Of a stretch of 6,261 bases of DNA, positions 1-6,124 are shown piece by piece (the stretch's first letter is position 1; the number at the start of each line of letters is the position of its first letter). Under the pieces are notes generated by a model. It did no database searches. It was not told where the DNA came from and saw only the letters and a program-made list of their open reading frames with translations. Source of the stretch: JBBQUP01 sp038212305 (GTDB lineage: Bacteria; Bacteroidota; Bacteroidia; Bacteroidales; Marinilabiliaceae); NCBI GenBank assembly GCA_038212305.1, contig JBBQUP010000138.1, forward strand, positions 1 to 6,261, given 5' to 3'. Position numbers and translations under genes: made by a program.

Positions 1-250
1 AACAATCATTATTGTTTTTAAATCTTCTATTAAATGTTATTGAATTAACTCCTATAAATTTTTCCCTTGCAATCATTTGACAAAGGTAATTATATTATTC
101 AAATTGGGAGACCTAAACGCCTATACCTATATTTTTAATTAATCCATTGTTAGTGTTGAAGATGTAAATGCTTTAAATAGAATAAAATAGCAGCCAAAAA
201 TTTACATATTTTATTTGAGTTTACTATTGAATTCATTTCTTCAATCTGGA

Positions 251-282
251 CAAAGATAATAAATAAGAGATACAAAAAGCAA
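251..282 (-). promoter_or_regulatory. weak candidate Bacteroidota-type promoter facing left
   Basis: On the minus strand, bases 258 to 251 read TATCTTTG, an exact match to the Bacteroidota -7 consensus TAnnTTTG. A TTG lies 21 bases upstream (282-280), at the loose end of the usual -33 spacing. Transcription would start near 244 and run left through a 28-codon ORF that begins at 236. The match is short and the region AT-rich, so chance is a real possibility. Confidence 0.2.
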
Positions 283-424
283 TACGACAACTTACGAATT
301 GAAGCTTATTTGTGTTAATAACGATCAATTTTGGTCGAAATTGCTTTATTTACTTTCGAATTATCATTTATCAAAACATTAATTAGCCCAAAGCGCTGTG
401 TGTTAGATTGTTGGTTTTTTAAGT

Positions 425-470
425 TTCGAAGCATTAATTAAAGAAAAAAATCTTTAATTAATGCTTCGAA
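425..470. repeat. perfect 20-bp inverted repeat with A6 loop
   Basis: Bases 425-444 and 451-470 are exact reverse complements with no mismatch, separated by six A residues (445-450). Each arm is built from two smaller palindromes: TTCGAA at the outer end and TTAATTAA further in (434-441 and 454-461). Pairing stops at the ends of the arms (T424 against T471). The strand leaving the hairpin does not run into a T tract on either side: it is TTCTTGAG rightwards and ACTTAAAAAACC leftwards. It is therefore not a standard intrinsic terminator. A cruciform, a protein-binding site, a structured transcript or a small repeat element are all possible. The structure is certain; the function is unknown. 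Confidence 0.9.
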
Positions 471-538
471 TTCTTGAGTCGCCAATCTGTTTGTGTGATT
501 AGCTATTTGTAAATCAGTTGATTATATCTAGTTTGCGT

Positions 539-564
539 GGTTGAAAATATTTTTTTATTCAACC
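539..564 (-). terminator. small hairpin downstream of DPP11, doubtful terminator
   Basis: GGTTGAA (539-545) pairs exactly with TTCAACC (558-564) around a 12-base loop made almost entirely of A and T. It lies about 90 bases beyond the DPP11 stop codon, where a 3' end of the leftward transcript might be expected. On the minus strand the hairpin is followed by ACGCAAACT rather than a T run, so it does not fit the classical intrinsic terminator. It could still act as a 3'-end stabiliser or be chance. Confidence 0.25.
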
Positions 565-566
565 GA

Positions 567-620
567 GAATAGGATTATCAAAGCAAAACCACCACTACCA
601 TTAATTTTGAATAGGATTAT
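567..620. repeat. pair of 12-base direct repeats, 42-base period
   Basis: GAATAGGATTAT occurs at 567-578 and again at 609-620. The similarity continues for a few bases (C or T, then AAA). The two copies start 42 bases apart, close to four helical turns, just past the DPP11 stop codon. They may be paired binding sites or a leftover of a local duplication. The intervening sequence does not itself repeat. Confidence 0.5.
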
Positions 621-653
621 TAAACGGGGAAGAGGGTCTTGTGAATGATTAGG

Positions 654-2843
654 TTATTCCTTTGCAAAATCCATTTCATCGAGTAAGTAGGATGCTCCTG
701 CAAGTTTATCGATGATAAATAGTACATAGCGAATATCTAATGCAATATTGCGTGCCTGAGCTGGATTATAAACCAAGTCGCTCATCACGCCTTCCCATGC
801 TCTGTCAAAATTTATACCTATCAGTTCTCCATTTGCATTTAATACAGGACTACCCGAATTGCCTCCGGTAGTGTGGTTGGTGGCAATAAAGCATATTGGG
901 AGTGAGCCGTTGTTGCCATATACACCATAATCTTTGGTTTTGTATAAATCTCTTAATCGTTGCGGAACATTGTAATCATATATTTCGGGGTTGTCTTTTT
1001 CCATTATACCCTGCAAAGTGGTAAAGTATTTATAACCAATTGCATCTGCCCCATTATAACCAGCCACATTTCCATATGTTAACCTAAGCGTAAAGTTTGC
1101 ATCAGGATAAAATATATGCTCTGGCTCAAAAGCCATTTGAGCTTCCATGTATTTTCGCATTAATCGATTTAACGTACTATTCAAATCATTCATGTTGTTA
1201 TAAATATGATTGTAGTATAAATCATTAAAGCTTTTAAACAATAAAAAAGCTGGATCTTTTATGATAATTTTTGCATTCTCCTTTGTTGGCAGAGTTAATA
1301 GCTTTTCAATAGCTTCTTTATTTGTGAAAATAGATCGACGAAATAGGAAATCTGCGTACCGTTCATTACTATTATTATATCTCTTTTCAATTACTTTATA
1401 GATATCAGGTTGAAAAGCGATATCCATTTTTTGTTTATACTCAGATAGTAGCATGATCGCTAAATCCTTGTCTACATTGGCATTGAAGTCTTTGAAAAAC
1501 AGTTCTGATTCTGTTTTCAAATCAACAAGTAACTTAGATAACTTATTTTCATTAACACTTTCGCCATTTAACAAATCGGCCAGTTTTTCAAACCTCCCTG
1601 CTAAATTGGCTATTTCAATTCCATTTCGCCATATCAATTCGCTTATGTAGTTTTCGGCCAATTTATAACGTGAATAATCTACATAAGCATTTTCTAGCTG
1701 GGGGAGAAGTTGCTGATAAGCTTCATTCCCACTTAGATTTGCCCATTTTTGAAATTTAGCTTCATATGTTTGCTTTTTTTCAATGGCATTAAATTTATCT
1801 AGTCCTTTAGTTTCGCCAATCCATTTTTTCCAAGCGTTGGCAATGGAAGCATCTTTAGCTGCATATTGAATTCGAATGGTTGGATTCTGATTCATGTATT
1901 TTTTAATAATCTCTAGTTTTTTCCCTCTCACATCAACTAATGCTGGATTTAATGTGTTTTTAACCAATTGTAAATAATAAGAAGGTACATATTGAGTGGT
2001 TGATGCCGGATAGCCAAATACCATGGTGAAATCGTTTTCTTTTACTCCTTTTAATGAAATTTTTAGATGTTTAATGGGTTTGAAGGGAACATTATCAGAA
2101 GAATATTTTGCGGGTTGATTGTTTGCATTGGCATATATTCTGAAAACAGAAAAATCGCCGGTATGTCTGGGCCACATCCAATTGTCGGTATCGCCACCAA
2201 ATTTTCCAATGGCCGATGGTGGTGCTCCAACTAAACGAACATCTTCAAATACTTCGTTGACAAACAAGAAATACTGATTCCCATAAAAGAATGGTTTAAT
2301 AAGGGCTTTATAATGAGTATCTTTAATTGCCTCCGCAACTATTTTTTGGGAATTCGCTTTAACCAATTTCTCGCGTTCCACTTCACTTAATGAATCCGTC
2401 ACACCTTCAAGAACTATAGTTGTTACGTCTTCCATACGTTTTAAAAAGGTGACTGTTAAATCGGGATTGGATAATTCTTCACTTTTGTTTTTCGCCCAAA
2501 AACCATTGGTGAGATAGTCGTTTTCGATTGAGCTATGCTTTTGAATGGCACCAAATCCGCAATGATGATTGGTAAATATTAACCCTTCATCTGAAACGAG
2601 CTCGGCTGTGCAGCCTCTACCAAAAATCATGACCGCATCTTTTAAGCATGCTTGATTAACACTGTAAATGTTTTCGGCCGTCAACATAAAACCTTTCTCC
2701 TTCATGATTCCAATGTTGTATTTTTCGAGCAACATGGGTATCCACATGCCTTCGTCGGCTTTTGTGTTATTGATATTCCCAAATAGGAGAATAAATGATA
2801 GTAGAAAAGTTGAAAAGTGTACTTTATTGGTAGTTAGGTTCAT
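654..2843 (-). CDS. dpp11: S46 family dipeptidyl-peptidase, DPP11 type (Asp/Glu-specific)
   Basis: A 729-residue secreted serine exopeptidase that releases dipeptides from the N terminus of peptides, most likely in the periplasm. Residues about 10-29 form a hydrophobic signal peptide with likely cleavage after TKA, leaving DEGMW, the usual mature start of this family. The chymotrypsin-like triad is visible: His94 in TNHHCG, Asp230 in HTGDFS and Ser663 in GGNSGSP. Asn221, Trp222 and Arg226 in NWMWPRHTGD match the residues that hold the substrate N terminus. Arg681 in INFDR lies 18 residues after the catalytic Ser, as Arg673 does after Ser655 in Porphyromonas gingivalis DPP11. DPP7 has Gly there, so acidic P1 specificity is inferred. 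The length fits the family (about 710-730) and the gene is intact. The start is preceded by TTATTGAG with no Shine-Dalgarno. It follows maf by 133 bases, so it may be at the tail of that operon or have its own promoter; I see no clear one. Confidence 0.95.
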   Translation of the reverse strand: MNLTTNKVHFSTFLLSFILLFGNINNTKADEGMWIPMLLEKYNIGIMKEKGFMLTAENIYSVNQACLKDAVMIFGRGCTAELVSDEGLIFTNHHCGFGAIQKHSSIENDYLTNGFWAKNKSEELSNPDLTVTFLKRMEDVTTIVLEGVTDSLSEVEREKLVKANSQKIVAEAIKDTHYKALIKPFFYGNQYFLFVNEVFEDVRLVGAPPSAIGKFGGDTDNWMWPRHTGDFSVFRIYANANNQPAKYSSDNVPFKPIKHLKISLKGVKENDFTMVFGYPASTTQYVPSYYLQLVKNTLNPALVDVRGKKLEIIKKYMNQNPTIRIQYAAKDASIANAWKKWIGETKGLDKFNAIEKKQTYEAKFQKWANLSGNEAYQQLLPQLENAYVDYSRYKLAENYISELIWRNGIEIANLAGRFEKLADLLNGESVNENKLSKLLVDLKTESELFFKDFNANVDKDLAIMLLSEYKQKMDIAFQPDIYKVIEKRYNNSNERYADFLFRRSIFTNKEAIEKLLTLPTKENAKIIIKDPAFLLFKSFNDLYYNHIYNNMNDLNSTLNRLMRKYMEAQMAFEPEHIFYPDANFTLRLTYGNVAGYNGADAIGYKYFTTLQGIMEKDNPEIYDYNVPQRLRDLYKTKDYGVYGNNGSLPICFIATNHTTGGNSGSPVLNANGELIGINFDRAWEGVMSDLVYNPAQARNIALDIRYVLFIIDKLAGASYLLDEMDFAKE

Positions 2844-2976
2844 CTCAATAAAAATTTCTTATTTTTAATATTGGGAGATGTGAGCTCCGAGAATTGGATT
2901 GTAAAATAAGATAGAATTCTTAGAAATAGAACGATATTCATCAGCTTAAAACTGAGAACTAAATTGTTTCAATGCC

Positions 2977-3582
2977 TTAAAATGTGAGCAGTGTTTCGTA
3001 GAGTTTATGTATCGGCAGTCCCATCACATTGTGGTACGATCCATTTATTTTGGTTATTGCTATTGATCCAATCCACTCCTGAATGCCGTAACCTCCAGCT
3101 TTATCGTATGGCGAACCACTTTGAATGTAGTAATTGATTTCATTTTCGGATAGCTCTTTAAACCATACGTCACTTGTGTCGGAAAAAACAATTTGTTTGG
3201 CATTAGAAGCTATGCAAACTCCGGTTACAACCTGATGTTTTTTGCCTGATAATCGTCTAAGCATGGTATAGGCAGTATCATATGAGGTTGGTTTTCCTAG
3301 TATCTCATCATCAACAATTACGATTGTATCGGCTGTAATAATTAAGTTGTTTTCATTTAGGAGTTCCTGTTGGTAAGCCATCATCTTCTTTTGAGCTAAA
3401 AATGAGGCTACCTCATTAACAGGCATGGTTGGATGAAAATCTTCCTCGATATCGGGTTTTACCAAAATAGTGAAAGGTAAATTTAAAAGCCCTAATAGCT
3501 CTTTTCTTCGAGGCGATTGCGAGGCAAGTATAATTGATTTTGATTGATATTGATAAAGGGGATTGGGTTCTGTATTTGTCAT
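2977..3582 (-). CDS. maf: Maf family nucleoside triphosphate pyrophosphatase (dTTP/UTP type)
   Basis: A 201-residue cytoplasmic house-cleaning enzyme that hydrolyses non-canonical or excess nucleoside triphosphates to the monophosphate and pyrophosphate. The family signature ASQSPRR sits at residues 20-26. It is followed by the metal and catalytic region TADTIV with Asp85, GKP at 97-99, the SGKKH turn at 112-116, YDKAGGYGIQ with Lys161 and Gln168, and the C-terminal GSYHNVMGLP (181-190). The Gln of the GYGIQ segment is typical of the YhdE-like dTTP/UTP branch, whereas the YceF branch (m7GTP) differs there. The substrate call is inferred from that residue. About 14 residues precede the core strand, but no other Met lies before the signature, so this start is kept. 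It begins 4 bases after the prenyltransferase stop codon, which implies cotranscription and probably coupled translation. Confidence 0.95.
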   Translation of the reverse strand: MTNTEPNPLYQYQSKSIILASQSPRRKELLGLLNLPFTILVKPDIEEDFHPTMPVNEVASFLAQKKMMAYQQELLNENNLIITADTIVIVDDEILGKPTSYDTAYTMLRRLSGKKHQVVTGVCIASNAKQIVFSDTSDVWFKELSENEINYYIQSGSPYDKAGGYGIQEWIGSIAITKINGSYHNVMGLPIHKLYETLLTF

Positions 3583-3586
3583 TGGG

Positions 3587-4534
3587 TTAGTTAAAAAAGC
3601 TGCCTGCTACTAAAAGATATAAAATACCCGAAAGCATGATGGCTTTACTTAAGAGGCTTGCTGTGTGAAATTGTGCTGGGTTTTTTGCCTTTCGTATAAA
3701 AAGCGATAACAGTAAATAAGGTAGTGTAATTGCCAACGCAAAATAGGCTGTGGTTAAATTACTTTGCGACAGTTGAGGAACGGAAAAATAAAGTATCCAA
3801 AGGGCAGCAATCGAAAAGCCTGCCATTAAAATTATTATTGTTCGTGTGTATTTTAGCCCTAATGCAATAGGTAATGTCCGGCAACCGTTAATCTGATCTC
3901 CTTTCATGTCTTCTACATCTTTAATTATTTCGCGCATGAGGTTGCTCATGAAAGCAAAAAATGCAAAACCGGTGGTCCAAAACCAGGCTTTATCACATGC
4001 CGGTGATTCAAATATGGATTCCCCTAATCGCCGCGCTAAAGCTGCAAATTCAATCGACACAACCACATAAGCAACTAATGCTGTTAATGCAGAGATGGCT
4101 AAATTACCTATCAAAACTTGTTTTTTAAGTGTGGTGGTATAAACCCAAAGTAAGATAGGAATGAGCGTAAACATCACCATGTAGTTTTCTTTTCGGGTTA
4201 CATAAGCTAAAAAATAACCCAAAAGCAACCCAACGGATGTGAGAATAATGTGAAGCATTAAGGCTTTTCGGCGGCTTAAACTAATGCCAACTACTACTTT
4301 TAATGGGCGATTTATCTTATCAATGCGAATATCAAAATAGTCGTTAATCACGTATCCTGACGCAGCTAAGCAAATAGTGGAGATCATGAGTAACGCAAAT
4401 CTGAAATCGCTTAATACCGGTTCAATGCCATAGCTGTTTAAGATGGGTATTATGAGCCAATACCTCAGGAAATACTGCAACAATGCTATAATTACAAGGT
4501 TTTGAATTCGAATAAGTCTAAGCCACTTGGTCAT
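3587..4534 (-). CDS. UbiA-family prenyltransferase, digeranylgeranylglyceryl-phosphate synthase-like
   Basis: A 315-residue integral membrane enzyme that transfers a polyprenyl group from its diphosphate to an acceptor. Both UbiA aspartate motifs are present on cytoplasmic loops: NDYFDIRIDKINRP (Asn64, Asp65, Asp68, Asp72) and REIIKDVEDMKGD (Asp206, Asp209, Asp213), which bind Mg-diphosphate. About nine hydrophobic segments are visible, near residues 12-32, 45-63, 93-112, 117-132, 142-162, 185-200, 232-252, 262-280 and 296-314, as expected for the fold. Bacteroidota homologues are commonly annotated as geranylgeranylglycerol-phosphate geranylgeranyltransferase by likeness to the archaeal ether-lipid enzyme. 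The actual acceptor cannot be read from sequence, and a quinone or another lipid is possible. It lies 22 bases after kdsC and 4 before maf, within one transcript. Its start context, AAAGTAAATC before ATG, has no Shine-Dalgarno. Confidence 0.88.
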   Translation of the reverse strand: MTKWLRLIRIQNLVIIALLQYFLRYWLIIPILNSYGIEPVLSDFRFALLMISTICLAASGYVINDYFDIRIDKINRPLKVVVGISLSRRKALMLHIILTSVGLLLGYFLAYVTRKENYMVMFTLIPILLWVYTTTLKKQVLIGNLAISALTALVAYVVVSIEFAALARRLGESIFESPACDKAWFWTTGFAFFAFMSNLMREIIKDVEDMKGDQINGCRTLPIALGLKYTRTIIILMAGFSIAALWILYFSVPQLSQSNLTTAYFALAITLPYLLLSLFIRKAKNPAQFHTASLLSKAIMLSGILYLLVAGSFFN

Positions 4535-4556
4535 GATTTACTTTTTAAAAGGTTAT

Positions 4557-5072
4557 TTACCATGTAAAATCGTTGCCCCACTGTCCATGTGCACGTAAAA
4601 CCTGCTCCATGACATCCCTTACGCATCCTTCGCCACCAGCTTTATGTGATATGTATTTGCACAGCGATTGTATTTCTTCCACAGCATCTGAGGGACAAAC
4701 CGGTATTCCTACTCTTTTCATTATAGGATAATCGGGTAAATCATCGCCCATGTACAATATTTCATCTGCTGATAATTGATTTTTTTCTAGCCATTTTTCA
4801 AATACTGGAAGCTTCTCGCTTACGCCGGTGTAAACATCTGTCAATCCAAGATTTAAGTAGCGTTTGCGAACGGCCTCAGTATTTCCACCAGTTATTATTG
4901 CCATTTTGTAACCTAGTTTTACTGCTAGTTGCATTACATAGCCATCTTTAATATTGGCTGTGCGCATGGGTTCTCCCGATGGATGCAACGAAATAACTTG
5001 CGACGAAAGTACGCCATCAACATCAAACACAAAGGCTTTCACCTTCATTAAATCTTCTTTAAAATTACTCAT
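4557..5072 (-). CDS. kdsC: 3-deoxy-D-manno-octulosonate 8-phosphate phosphatase (KdsC)
   Basis: A 171-residue HAD-superfamily phosphatase without a cap domain, expected to work as a tetramer in the cytoplasm. It removes phosphate from KDO-8-phosphate to give KDO for lipopolysaccharide inner core. HAD motifs run in order: FDVDGVL with nucleophile Asp17 and acid/base Asp19, TGG at 61-63, Lys87, then GDD at 109-111 with Asp114 for Mg binding. The tail HKAGGEGCVRD (Arg152) is the substrate-binding C-terminal segment of the family. HPSGEPMRTANIKDGY (30-45) resembles Bacteroides KdsC as I remember it. The related KDN-9-phosphate phosphatase uses a Glu just after the TG of motif II and a Lys 11 residues later; here these are Gly63 and Asn74, so KDN-9-phosphate is less likely. 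Met9 is an alternative start. It lies 90 bases after the DUF2520 gene. No kdsA, kdsB or kdsD is in the window. Confidence 0.92.
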   Translation of the reverse strand: MSNFKEDLMKVKAFVFDVDGVLSSQVISLHPSGEPMRTANIKDGYVMQLAVKLGYKMAIITGGNTEAVRKRYLNLGLTDVYTGVSEKLPVFEKWLEKNQLSADEILYMGDDLPDYPIMKRVGIPVCPSDAVEEIQSLCKYISHKAGGEGCVRDVMEQVLRAHGQWGNDFTW

Positions 5073-5162
5073 GTTTCAATTATTCTATGAAAGCGAAATT
5101 AAGAAATCTTTTTTAGGTATGATAAACCTTTATTGAAATAAGCGGTTTTGCTATTAATTTGA

Positions 5163-5933
5163 TTAATTATAGCGATAAGTATTTGTTATGCTGTTTGTTA
5201 AAATATTGTATATCTCTTTCATTGATTTATTTCCTTGTAGCAAGGTTAAATGCTTACTTATGGTTTTTGTATCGTTCCTGATGGCTGGGCCAGTTTGAGC
5301 ATCATACGGTGAGGTTGATAACGCTTTTTGAGTTGTTTCATTAATTAAAGGTTTTAATAGCTCAAAGTCGATTTGGTGCATATTTAAAAATTGGGAACTA
5401 AGCGTATATAAATGGTTCACAAAGTTACACGAAAACGCAGCTGCCACATGTATTAGTTGGCGTTGCGATGAGGTTATTGGCTTAACCGTTCTTGAAAGCT
5501 GATTCGCTAATTGAGTTAATGTATTTTGAGTTGGCTCGTTATTGGCTTCAATTAAAAAGGGGACTAAAATTAAATCGGTTGTGCTTTCTTTCGTGAAAGT
5601 TTGAAGAGGATACAAAACTCCATAATTTTTTAAATGCGCGAATACACTCATTTCAACACTCCCCGCTGTATGCACTATTATGGTGTTGCAATCGTGAGGA
5701 AATTCTTTAGCTATTTGTTCAATCGCATCGTCATTAATTGATATAATAATTAGGTCGGATTTGGCAATGAGGTGTGTTGGATGAGTTACAACGACTGAAT
5801 TTACTTTTGCTGCCAATTCTTTTGCTTTATTTATATCTCGATTAAATACCCCGCTTATAATGTTATTTTTATCATTTAATCCTAGAGCCAATTGAGTGGC
5901 AACATTTCCAGCTCCTATTATTCCAATCTTCAT
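5163..5933 (-). CDS. Rossmann-fold NAD(P)-binding protein with DUF2520 C-terminal domain
   Basis: A 256-residue cytoplasmic protein of unknown function, first gene of the apparent operon. The N-terminal half is a Rossmann domain: GIIGAGNVA at 4-12 with the Gly-x-Gly-x-x-Ala nucleotide loop, strand end VFNRD (29-33) where NADP-type enzymes often place Arg or Asn, and DLIIISINDDAI (60-71). HTAGS (88-92) and YPLQTF (108-113) are typical of this family and echo pyrroline-5-carboxylate and ketopantoate reductases. The helical C-terminal half carries HVAAAFSCNFVNHLY (162-176) and TGPAIRND (214-221), the DUF2520 hallmarks, where substrate would bind by analogy with 6-phosphogluconate dehydrogenase-like enzymes. 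No substrate is known to me. The length is usual and the gene intact. ATG follows AATATCATTTACA, with no Shine-Dalgarno. A candidate promoter lies about 35 bases upstream. Confidence 0.9.
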   Translation of the reverse strand: MKIGIIGAGNVATQLALGLNDKNNIISGVFNRDINKAKELAAKVNSVVVTHPTHLIAKSDLIIISINDDAIEQIAKEFPHDCNTIIVHTAGSVEMSVFAHLKNYGVLYPLQTFTKESTTDLILVPFLIEANNEPTQNTLTQLANQLSRTVKPITSSQRQLIHVAAAFSCNFVNHLYTLSSQFLNMHQIDFELLKPLINETTQKALSTSPYDAQTGPAIRNDTKTISKHLTLLQGNKSMKEIYNILTNSITNTYRYN

Positions 5934-5967
5934 TGTAAATGATATTAGGTCAGTTATTTATTTGGGC

Positions 5968-5999
5968 TTAAATTATAAAAAGAATTTATTTTGCAAAAA
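5968..5999 (-). promoter_or_regulatory. candidate promoter of the DUF2520-kdsC-ubiA-maf operon
   Basis: On the minus strand TTTTTG (5999-5994) is followed after 18 bases by TAATTTAA (5975-5968). These resemble the Bacteroidota -33 TTTG and -7 TAnnTTTG boxes, the second with six of eight positions matching. Transcription would begin near 5961, giving an untranslated leader of roughly 30 bases before the DUF2520 start codon. This is the best such arrangement I found in the spacer, but AT-rich spacers produce such matches by chance. Confidence 0.4.
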
Positions 6000-6124
6000 T
6001 CGGAAATGCGAATTGATTTATCAAACCAAATGACGTTATAATTGTTAATTATATGTTTTCGACTATGGTTTATAACTGGTCATATTTATTATGCGAACAC
6101 TAAGTGTCAATAGTCCGTTAGATT

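Larger units (their letters stand above)
1..653. other. AT-rich region with no convincing gene
   Basis: This stretch lies beyond the 3' end of the DPP11 gene. It is visibly richer in A and T than the coding part of the window, and all frames are broken by frequent stops. I found no tRNA-like or rRNA-like sequence. It holds a perfect 20-bp inverted repeat (425-470), a smaller hairpin (539-564), a pair of 12-base direct repeats (567-578, 609-620) and leftward promoter-like matches at 251-258 and 81-88. A 28-codon minus-strand ORF (150-236) and a minus-strand ORF starting at 76 and open at the left edge are both too short and too skewed in composition to call as genes. The region may be the spacer between DPP11 and a gene left of the window. 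Confidence 0.6.

Noticed and set aside
3..80. Plus-strand frame open from the left edge, ending in TGA at 78-80 with a hydrophobic translation
   Set aside because: Only 25 codons are visible, rich in Leu, Ile and Asn as expected from AT-rich noise; it cannot be told apart from chance.
150..236. 28-codon minus-strand ORF preceded by a TATCTTTG box
   Set aside because: It is too short, with AT-driven residue composition and no recognisable motif; kept only as a note under the leftward promoter finding.
425..470. Reading the 20-bp hairpin as an intrinsic terminator for DPP11
   Set aside because: No T tract follows the stem on either strand, the stem is AT-rich rather than GC-rich, and it lies nearly 190 bases beyond the stop codon.
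1..653. CRISPR array, tRNA or replication origin in the gene-free region
   Set aside because: There are no regularly spaced repeats, no cloverleaf-like sequence and no cluster of DnaA-box-like nonamers.
1453..1650. 65-codon plus-strand open frame
   Set aside because: It lies wholly inside the DPP11 gene on the opposite strand and shows no family features; it is an antisense shadow.
2668..2868. 66-codon plus-strand open frame
   Set aside because: It is antisense to the N-terminal coding part of DPP11, including the signal peptide; its hydrophobic stretches reflect that complement.
4557..5072. KDN-9-phosphate or sialic-acid-9-phosphate phosphatase instead of KdsC
   Set aside because: The Glu and Lys that mark the KDN-9-phosphate enzyme are Gly63 and Asn74 here, and the rest of the sequence resembles Bacteroides KdsC.
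4954..5136. 60-codon plus-strand open frame
   Set aside because: It is antisense to the start of kdsC and runs into the AT-rich spacer; no recognisable protein features.
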